Source: an uncultured Collinsella sp. (GTDB lineage: Bacteria > Actinomycetota > Coriobacteriia > Coriobacteriales > Coriobacteriaceae). From it: a stretch of DNA of 19,102 nt. Positions 13,645 to 19,102 of the stretch are shown one piece after another. The stretch's first letter is position 1. Each line of letters starts with the position of its first letter. Location of the stretch: NCBI GenBank assembly GCA_902475375.1, contig CABRZC010000033.1:1-19102 (forward strand), read 5' to 3'. Position numbers and translations under genes: made by a program. Below the pieces are notes generated by a model. That model was given only the letters and a program-made list of their open reading frames with translations, was not told where the DNA came from and did no database searches.

Positions 13645-14145
13645 ATGGTTCGTGTCGACATAGAGACCATCGTCATGGCCGCCGGTCCCGTGCCATCGCT
13701 TATCGTACTTCGCGAGCGCTGCAGCAAATCGGACTCCCCTGCGCCGCTGCGCTCCCTTTCTATCCAAACTGGTTCGTTTGAGGCTGCGGCTATTAGCCGC
13801 GGTATCGACAGCGGTCGTGCCGAGCGCCCGATCGCCCATGACCTGCTGCTCGACACGCTTGATGCCCTGGATGCAAAACTCGAGCGCATCGAGATTGTCC
13901 GTGCCGAGCCTCCCGTGTTCTATGCGACGGTCGTTGTTTTGGCCGACAGCAACGAGCATAGGATCGATGCGCGTCCGAGCGATGCCATCGCCCTCGCCGT
14001 GCGCAGCAATGCTCCCATGTTTGTTGAGGACGACATCATGAACCGCCTGGGGACCGTCTCTCCGGTTGCCGAGGAAGTCGATGACGAGCAGGAATTTGAG
14101 AAGTTCGACGAGTTCGTCCATACGCTCTCGCCCGATGATTTTTAA
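13645..14145 (+). CDS. Bifunctional nuclease (DUF151/BFN) family protein
   Basis: The 166-residue protein belongs to the DUF151 family, named after proteins with reported DNase and RNase activity. In bacteria the role is poorly defined. The hallmark motifs are RPIAHDLL (61-68) and DARPSDAIALAVR (108-120), followed by FVEDDIM (127-132). The C-terminal 25 residues are acidic, perhaps a UVR-like or interaction tail (uncertain). The ATG at 13645 is chosen over an in-frame ATG at 13597 because it follows CGGAGG with proper spacing and because MVRVDIETIVM matches the family start. The gene abuts the next ATG directly (TAAATG), so the two are cotranslated. Confidence 0.9.
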   Translation: MVRVDIETIVMAAGPVPSLIVLRERCSKSDSPAPLRSLSIQTGSFEAAAISRGIDSGRAERPIAHDLLLDTLDALDAKLERIEIVRAEPPVFYATVVVLADSNEHRIDARPSDAIALAVRSNAPMFVEDDIMNRLGTVSPVAEEVDDEQEFEKFDEFVHTLSPDDF

Positions 14146-14535
14146 ATGACGAGTAGCCATGAGACGGAGTGTGCACTGATGGGTCGCGGCGTTTCAGCCG
14201 AAGCCGCCGCCATTGCCCGCGAGGCCCAGATGCGCTCGGAGGCATCCGAGGCCGCACGCATCGCCTATGTGACGCAGGCCTGTACGCTTCGCGAGCGCCG
14301 TGCCTCCTTTATCAAGATGGTTGCCGTCTCCGCACTTGTCGCGGCAATCTCCTCGCGCCTTCGTGGTACAGTTGGTGCGCTTGGGTTTTCGATTTCGACG
14401 GGCTTGGTCATCTGGGGCGTGGTCGATGCCGTGATGCTGACCAACCAGATCAAGGTACTCGATAAGCGCGCCGCCGATATGATGCGCGCCCGCGACGCCG
14501 CCGCCGAGATCGCTGCCGAGGCACAAGAGATGTAA
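14146..14535 (+). CDS. Small membrane protein of unknown function
   Basis: I do not recognise this 129-residue protein. It has an Ala/Glu/Arg-rich N-terminal helix (about 16-52), two hydrophobic segments likely to span the membrane (about 56-71, FIKMVAVSALVAAISS, and 76-98, VGALGFSISTGLVIWGVVDAVML) and an Ala-rich charged C-terminal helix (102-129). The ATG at 14146 directly follows the stop codon of the preceding gene and has no ribosome site of its own. The ATG at 14179, preceded by ACGGAG, may be the real start and would shorten the protein by 11 residues. Its position implies cotranscription with the DUF151 gene and the next gene. Confidence 0.7.
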   Translation: MTSSHETECALMGRGVSAEAAAIAREAQMRSEASEAARIAYVTQACTLRERRASFIKMVAVSALVAAISSRLRGTVGALGFSISTGLVIWGVVDAVMLTNQIKVLDKRAADMMRARDAAAEIAAEAQEM

Positions 14536-14565
14536 CGACGCCGGACTCGATGGGAAGGTCTAAAA

Positions 14566-15015
14566 ATGGCACAGGATATGCAGGACGCCGGAAACGTCTC
14601 CGCCGAGCTCGACGCCATGGTGTGCGACCTCATCGGGGCATTTTTAGACGACCTGGCCGCTGGTGAGAACCCCGGCGTTGTCGTTGCGATCGAAGACGCC
14701 GCGTCCAACCGCTATCTGGCGGCACTCGACGAGGACGGCGAGGAGGCATGCCTCGAGGCTGCCACCAACTTTATCTCCGAGCACAAGATGGGCCTTAAGG
14801 ACGAGGGCCTGGGTCGCATCGCCCGTTACGCCATCGGCTACACTGGTTGTGTCGAAATCGATGGCGGCTACCATGACGCCCTGCTTGTGAGTTTCTTTGA
14901 GACGACGCTCGAGAGCGGCTTTTCGGCATACGTACTGTACGAGGGTGTGGGCGCCGGCGATGGTTTTATGTGGAGCGACCCTGAACCTGCAGGCGAGGAA
15001 ACCCCTCTTATCTAA
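14566..15015 (+). CDS. Small acidic protein of unknown function
   Basis: I do not recognise a family for this 149-residue, strongly acidic soluble protein. It has a helical N-terminus (SAELDAMVCDLIGAFLDDLA), a short strand VVVAIED (38-44), and a central stretch with GRIARYAIGYTGCVEIDGGYHDALLVSFFE (about 83-112) that could form a mixed alpha/beta core. It ends in an acidic Pro/Glu tail. The ATG at 14566 has a GGAAGG ribosome site. It follows the small membrane gene by 30 bp, so it likely belongs to the same operon. Codon use looks like that of the neighbours, which argues for a real gene. Confidence 0.75.
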   Translation: MAQDMQDAGNVSAELDAMVCDLIGAFLDDLAAGENPGVVVAIEDAASNRYLAALDEDGEEACLEAATNFISEHKMGLKDEGLGRIARYAIGYTGCVEIDGGYHDALLVSFFETTLESGFSAYVLYEGVGAGDGFMWSDPEPAGEETPLI

Positions 15016-15057
15016 AATCGCTAAAATAAACGAGTTTTCGGTAAAAGGCTCAAAATT

Positions 15058-15085
15058 CCCGCCGAGCGTTGTGTTGCTGGGCGGG
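15058..15085. other. GC-rich hairpin upstream of typA
   Basis: CCCGCCGAGC (15058-15067) pairs with GCTGGGCGGG (15076-15085) with one G-G mismatch and an 8-nt loop. There is no T-run after it. The 42 bp before it are AT-rich, and a TATATA lies at 15106-15111 just upstream of typA, a possible -10 without a clear -35. It may be a weak end to the preceding operon or part of typA regulation. Confidence 0.45.
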
Positions 15086-15132
15086 TCGCATACGCGTGCC
15101 GGTTGTATATAGATAGAAGATAGGGGAACTAC

Positions 15133-16971
15133 ATGCGCGTAGACAATCTGAGGAACATCGCCATCATCGCTCACGTCGACCACGGCAAGACGACGATGGT
15201 CGACAAGCTCCTGCGTGCCACGGACGCCTTCCGTGCCAACCAGCAGGTCGAGGACCGCGTCCTGGATTCTAACGACCAGGAGCGCGAGCGCGGCATTACG
15301 ATTCTCGCCAAGAACATCTCTATCGAGTACAAGGACGTTAAGATCAACGTCATCGACACCCCGGGCCACGCTGACTTTGGCGGCGAGGTCGAGCGCGTGC
15401 TGCGTATGGCCGACGGCGCCCTGCTGCTGGTCGATGCCTTTGAGGGCCCCATGCCCCAGACCCGCTTCGTGCTGCGTCACGCCATCGACACCGGCCTCAA
15501 GATCATGATCGTCATCAACAAGATCGACCGTCCGGGCGCCAACCCCGAGAAGGCCTACAACGACTGCCTGGACCTTATGGCCGACCTGGGCGCCACCGAC
15601 GACCAGCTTGAGTTCGCCATGGAACACGTGGTCTACGCCAGCGCCATGAATGGCTTTGCCCGCCTTGACCCCAACGACGGCAACATGGACATGTATCCGC
15701 TGCTCGATATGATCATTGACGACATGCCCGCGCCCGAGGTTGACGAGAACGCCCCGCTGGCCATGCAATGTGTGACCATCGACCACTCCAACTTCGTTGG
15801 CCGCATCGGTATCGGTCGCGTGTACTCCGGCACCATTCACCAGGGCGATCAGATCCTGGTCGTCAAGAACGACGGTTCCAGCGCTACCGCTACCGTCAAG
15901 CAGCTCTTTACTTTCGACTACCTGGGTCGCACCGAGTGCCAGGAAGTCGGCGCCGGTGACATCGCCGCCGTCGTGGGCATCGACCGCACCGATATCGGCG
16001 ATGTCTACACCGATCCCGAGAACCCTGTCGAGCTCGAGCCCATCGAGATCGACCCGCCGACCCTGTCCATCGTCTTTGAGGCTTCGACCTCCCCGCTCGT
16101 CGGCCGCGACGGCGACATCGTGGGTGCCCGTCAGCTCAAGGAGCGCCTGTTCAACGAGGCCGAGAACAACGTGACCATGAAGATCGAGGAGCTCGAGGAC
16201 AAGAGCGGCGTCGAGGTCTCGGGCCGCGGCATTCTGCACCTGTCCGTCCTGATGGAGTCCATGCGTCGCGAGGGCTTTGAGTTCCAGGTCGGCCGTCCCC
16301 GCGTTCTGTTTAAGAAGGACGAGAACGGCAATAAGCTGGAGCCCGTCGAGCAGGCCGTCGTCGAGTGCCCGGACGAGTACTCGGGCAAGGTCGTTGAGGT
16401 CTTCGGCACCTCCGGCGGCATCATGACGAGCATGGATACCTCGGGTATCGTGACGCACCTCGAGTTTAAGATCCCGACCCGCGGCATCATGGGTCTTAAG
16501 AACCGCATCATGAACGTCACTCACGGCGAGGGCGTGTTCTACCACACCTTCCTGGAGTACGGCCCCTATGCCGGCGAGATCGGCAACCGCCAGAACGGCG
16601 CCATGATCTCCATGACCACCGAGAAGGCCGTTGCCTACGCTCTGGGCACGCTGCAGGAGCGCGGCCAGCTGTTTGTTGAGCCGGGTACCGAGTGCTACGA
16701 GGGCATGATCGTGGGCGAGCGCAGCAAGGCCGGCGACATGGTCGTCAACATCGCCCGTACCAAGAACCTGGGCAACCAGCGTTCCTCGACCTCCGATATC
16801 TCCGTCCAGCTGGTGCCGCCCCGCACCTTCTCGCTGGAGGAGGCGCTGGAGTACATCGCCGACGACGAGCTGGTGGAGATCACTCCCAAGAACATCCGCC
16901 TGCGCAAGCGTCTGCTCAATGCTACCGACCGCAAGAAGGCCGCAGTCCGCGCCGGTCAGGTCAACAAATAA
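15133..16971 (+). CDS. typA: Ribosome-associated GTPase TypA/BipA
   Basis: TypA (BipA) is a translational GTPase that binds the 70S ribosome and supports ribosome assembly and stress adaptation, notably at low temperature. The 612-residue length is typical. The G motifs are AHVDHGKT (13-20), RGIT (53-56), DTPGH (75-79) and NKID (129-132). EF-G-like domain II and the TypA-specific C-terminal part follow, with SGRGILHLSVLMESMRREGFE and GVFYHTFLEYGPY. The C-terminus RKRLLNATDRKKAAVRAGQ is characteristic. The ATG follows AGGGGA at good distance. A strong terminator follows 27 bp after the stop. Confidence 0.97.
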   Translation: MRVDNLRNIAIIAHVDHGKTTMVDKLLRATDAFRANQQVEDRVLDSNDQERERGITILAKNISIEYKDVKINVIDTPGHADFGGEVERVLRMADGALLLVDAFEGPMPQTRFVLRHAIDTGLKIMIVINKIDRPGANPEKAYNDCLDLMADLGATDDQLEFAMEHVVYASAMNGFARLDPNDGNMDMYPLLDMIIDDMPAPEVDENAPLAMQCVTIDHSNFVGRIGIGRVYSGTIHQGDQILVVKNDGSSATATVKQLFTFDYLGRTECQEVGAGDIAAVVGIDRTDIGDVYTDPENPVELEPIEIDPPTLSIVFEASTSPLVGRDGDIVGARQLKERLFNEAENNVTMKIEELEDKSGVEVSGRGILHLSVLMESMRREGFEFQVGRPRVLFKKDENGNKLEPVEQAVVECPDEYSGKVVEVFGTSGGIMTSMDTSGIVTHLEFKIPTRGIMGLKNRIMNVTHGEGVFYHTFLEYGPYAGEIGNRQNGAMISMTTEKAVAYALGTLQERGQLFVEPGTECYEGMIVGERSKAGDMVVNIARTKNLGNQRSSTSDISVQLVPPRTFSLEEALEYIADDELVEITPKNIRLRKRLLNATDRKKAAVRAGQVNK

Positions 16972-16998
16972 GCGCCGAGCTTTATAGCGACTAACAAG

Positions 16999-17033
16999 AA
17001 AGGGCGCCGACCATCGCGGTCGGTGCCCTTTTT
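16999..17033 (+). terminator. Terminator after typA (possibly bidirectional)
   Basis: AAAGGGCGCCGACC (16999-17012) pairs with GGTCGGTGCCCTTT (17018-17031) around a 5-nt loop and ends in a short T-run to 17033. The A-rich left side could provide a T-run on the other strand, serving the converging gene that ends at 17101. Confidence 0.85.
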
Positions 17034-17059
17034 GGTGCACAGGGATTGAGTTGGTCTGC

Positions 17060-17094
17060 ACCACCGCAAAGGTGTCTGTCCCCTTTGTGGTGGT
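17060..17094. repeat. REP-like hairpin between converging genes
   Basis: ACCACCGCAAAGG (17060-17072) pairs with CCTTTGTGGTGGT (17082-17094) with one mismatch around TGTCTGTCC. The tip GGTGTCTGTCCCC resembles a short motif I associate with dispersed palindromic repeats in other genomes (memory, not checked). It could also help end transcription of either converging gene, though no T-run follows. Confidence 0.55.
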
Positions 17095-17100
17095 TGACGG

Positions 17101-18246
17101 CTAGGCGGAAGGAAGGCCCGGAGTATTGGCGGCCTGCTGCGGCTTGAGGCGGGCGTTGCGCCAGATGATCTGGATGACGTAGCCGAGCGTAAAGACGAAG
17201 GCTACGCCGCTGATGAAGTCACCTACGAGGGGAAGCCCCGTGAGGGCGCCTGCGATTATGCCGCCCACGGCTGCCATGGCGTAGCGGTTCTGGTTGTGTC
17301 CGACCATGCGGACGATCGCGCACCCCGCAAAGGCACTCGACACCAACGCGATGCCGATAACGCCGCACAAGAGGGCTCCGGCAAGCGACAGACCAGCGAT
17401 AGAGATAATCAGCAGTAGGACGGCGGGGACGATAACAATCGTACCCAGAAGACCGCTCACCCACAGGGGCGTGGGGTGCTGGTGGAGCATGCCGGCGGCG
17501 CTGGCAGTCGCGCGCGGAAAGACGAGCTCGAGCAGCAGAGCGACAAAGCAGGTCGAGAGTGCCGCGGCGACGATACCGCCGATGACATCGTTAACGGTGG
17601 AAGTATCCTCGTTCTCGGTGCGGTCGATCTTGAGCGCGCCTACCTCGGCTCCTGCGGCACGCTCGGGGTCCTCGGAGACGTGCGCGTTCACGGTGCCGGT
17701 GATGTGGGCGTTCTTGCCCAGGATGAGCTTGTCGGCCCAAACCTCGACATCGCCCTCGACGGTGCCATCGATGGTCACCGTATCGCCCGCAAGCGCTGCC
17801 GACTTGGTAGAGCCGCGCAGGGCAACCGTCTCGCCTATCGCGTAAAAACAGTTGGCGGTGCTGTCGGAATTGAGCACAACGTGCTGGCCAGCGACGGTCA
17901 CGCTGCCATCAACCGTGGTCTTGGCGATATCGATAGTGCGTGCCGCCAGACGAACGGCTCCGCCTACGGTGCAGTCGCGAATCGATAGGCTGTCGCCTGC
18001 CGCGATAATATCGCGGCCGATGGAGGCATCGTCCAGGTTAAGGCTTTGGCCAGCCCAGTACAGGTCGCCCTCGGCGCTAGACGGATTTGAGTCAGCTTCG
18101 GTTGCGAGTACGTTGCCCGCGGTGTCTGTGCTGGCGAACGACGCCGTGGGAAGTACGGTCAGCGCAAGCGCAATCAGTACGAATAGGAGGGCGATGCGGG
18201 CCTGCGCTTTGTGGCGCTTGGTCGACGGTTCTAGGTTGCAAGGCAT
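17101..18246 (-). CDS. Exported bactofilin-like beta-helix membrane protein
   Basis: This 381-residue protein starts with a signal peptide: basic MPCNLEPSTKRHKAQAR, hydrophobic IALLFVLIALALTVL, and a cleavage-like SFA-S near residue 38. Residues about 58-210 form repeated short strands (SIGRDIIAAGDSLSIRDC, TVDGSVTVAGQHVV, GDTVTIDGTVEGDVEVWADKLILGKNAHITGTV), the pattern of bactofilin-type polymer-forming right-handed beta-helices. The C-terminal part (about 220-365) has several hydrophobic segments, probably four or five membrane helices. The beta-helix therefore faces outside the cytoplasm, unlike classical cytoplasmic bactofilins. The ATG at 18244-18246 has an AAGGA site, so it is preferred over an in-frame ATG 48 nt further upstream. 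Function is unknown; a cell-envelope scaffold is a guess. Confidence 0.8.
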   Translation of the reverse strand: MPCNLEPSTKRHKAQARIALLFVLIALALTVLPTASFASTDTAGNVLATEADSNPSSAEGDLYWAGQSLNLDDASIGRDIIAAGDSLSIRDCTVGGAVRLAARTIDIAKTTVDGSVTVAGQHVVLNSDSTANCFYAIGETVALRGSTKSAALAGDTVTIDGTVEGDVEVWADKLILGKNAHITGTVNAHVSEDPERAAGAEVGALKIDRTENEDTSTVNDVIGGIVAAALSTCFVALLLELVFPRATASAAGMLHQHPTPLWVSGLLGTIVIVPAVLLLIISIAGLSLAGALLCGVIGIALVSSAFAGCAIVRMVGHNQNRYAMAAVGGIIAGALTGLPLVGDFISGVAFVFTLGYVIQIIWRNARLKPQQAANTPGLPSA

Positions 18247-18258
18247 AGTGAATCCTTC

Positions 18259-18283
18259 GTTAGATACTCGGCGTATATCTAAC
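18259..18283 (-). promoter_or_regulatory. Inverted repeat abutting the ribosome site of the bactofilin-like gene
   Basis: GTTAGATA (18259-18266) is perfectly inverted as TATCTAAC (18276-18283) with a 9-nt spacer, ending directly beside the Shine-Dalgarno complement (18253-18258). It could be a repressor operator or an RNA hairpin that affects translation. I cannot place the promoter with confidence. Confidence 0.5.
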
Positions 18284-18352
18284 AGGGTACCCAACGTGCG
18301 AGCGCTCTAAAAGAACCTCTCGGTTGCATTTCGAAAGGTCGTGCCGTGCTAT

Positions 18353-19042
18353 CTACTTTTTGCGATGTAAAAAGTGCGCGATGTCTTCTTCGGTGGGGCT
18401 TTTGATGTCAAAGCGCAGCGAGAGCCAGCGCAGACCCATGGTCACGATAACGCATACGACCAGCGCGGCGACATTGCTGACCAAGCCACTCATGACGAGG
18501 CTTACATAGCTTGCCGATCCGGCGATGGCCGCGATGGCATAAAAGTTGGTGCGTTGGAAAATGCCCGGAACCACGCCCATAAAGCCGTCGCGCAGCATGC
18601 CGCCGCCCACCGCGGTGAAAAAGCCCATCATGATGCAAACGACGGGTGCAAATCCGTAGACCAGTGCCTTGTCTGCGCCGGTTGCCGCATAGATGCCGAC
18701 CGAGATGATGTCGAGCAGGGGGATGAGTTTGTCGGGCTTATCGACGATTGCCGGGAAGATGTAAATGATGGCCGCCGTGGCAATGGAGAGCGGCAGCGCC
18801 ATTGGCTGGTTGAGGATGTAGACGTTGCCGACCTGGAGTGTCATGTCGCGCAAAAGACCGCCGCCCAGACCGCAGACTACCGCGAGTGCGACCGCGCCCA
18901 CCAGGTCGAGCTTGTGTTCGCGCGCAACCAGCACACCCGAGATCGATGCAGCGACAACGGCGAACATCTCGAGCCAAAATGGGATAGCGACCATGGCATC
19001 CGAGGCATGTGAGGTAACGGTTATGGCGGCGACGACGGGCAA
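18353..19042 (-). CDS. TRIC/YadS-type (UPF0126) seven-helix membrane protein
   Basis: This 229-residue protein is built of two repeated halves of three membrane helices plus a final helix, typical of the UPF0126/TRIC family. Relatives include TRIC cation channels and bacterial YadS/YicG (glycine transport has been suggested for YicG). The repeat is marked by GGGLLRDM (60-67) and GGGMLRDG (146-153). The start is taken as TTG at 19040-19042 because an AAAGGA site lies seven bases upstream; an ATG at 18992-18994 lacks such a site. The frame stays open to the window edge, but no usual start codon occurs there. A possible -10 TACTAT lies at 19084-19089 on the minus strand. The C-terminus is soluble and charged. 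No clear terminator follows in 18284-18352. Confidence 0.88.
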   Translation of the reverse strand: MPVVAAITVTSHASDAMVAIPFWLEMFAVVAASISGVLVAREHKLDLVGAVALAVVCGLGGGLLRDMTLQVGNVYILNQPMALPLSIATAAIIYIFPAIVDKPDKLIPLLDIISVGIYAATGADKALVYGFAPVVCIMMGFFTAVGGGMLRDGFMGVVPGIFQRTNFYAIAAIAGSASYVSLVMSGLVSNVAALVVCVIVTMGLRWLSLRFDIKSPTEEDIAHFLHRKK

Positions 19043-19102
19043 GATGGGGTCCTTTGAGTTACGGGATTGGACAATGCCCGTACATAGTACATGTTCGGCA
19101 AC

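Noticed and set aside
14644..17064. 806-codon open frame on the minus strand across typA
   Set aside because: It is fully antisense to typA and the preceding gene, both strongly supported. It arises from the GC-rich codon bias and has low-complexity Val/Asp/His/Gly composition with no recognisable domain.

Overview
The window looks like the replication-origin neighbourhood of a GC-rich (about 60% by eye) actinobacterial chromosome. Three things support this. The gene order is yidC-yidD-rnpA-rpmH / dnaA-dnaN-recF-DUF721-gyrB-gyrA. The genome uses GTG starts often (dnaA, DUF721, gyrB, gyrA). There is a nucleotide-binding protein gene directly upstream of dnaA. The protein sequences and this extra gene fit class Coriobacteriia best, probably Collinsella or a close relative. 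That placement is recognition from memory, not a database result.

Layout. Positions 1-1428 carry the leftward block rpmH-rnpA-yidD-yidC, with yidC cut by the window edge. It is driven by a near-consensus promoter at 1501-1530. Positions 1429-1773 form a non-coding, AT-richer region with DnaA-box-like repeats. From 1774 everything to 16971 is rightward: a GHKL-ATPase/low-complexity/winged-helix protein, dnaA, a second DnaA-box cluster with a DnaA-trio-like and AT-rich tract (4825-5062), then dnaN, recF and a DUF721 (DciA-like) gene ending in a strong terminator. gyrB and gyrA follow, separated by a structured 178-bp spacer. After the gyrA terminator come a 169-nt palindromic element and a tRNA-Ile / tRNA-Ala / tRNA-Ile cluster with no rRNA genes. 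Next are a DUF151 nuclease-family gene, two unrecognised small genes, and typA/bipA. Positions 17101-19042 are leftward: an exported bactofilin-like membrane protein and a TRIC/YadS-type membrane protein.

How the genes work together. DnaA would bind the boxes on both sides of its gene and melt DNA beside dnaN. DUF721/DciA would help load the helicase, DnaN is the clamp, RecF acts in gap repair, and gyrase removes the supercoils. RnpA, RpmH, YidD and YidC serve tRNA processing, the ribosome and membrane protein insertion.

The best candidates for something new are four: the ATPase/prion-like/winged-helix protein fused into the dnaA locus and flanked by DnaA boxes; the bipartite origin with an apparent DnaA-trio; the 169-nt foldback element after gyrA; and the hairpin pair between gyrB and gyrA. 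GyrA carries Phe at the position equivalent to E. coli Ser83, which suggests acquired fluoroquinolone resistance.
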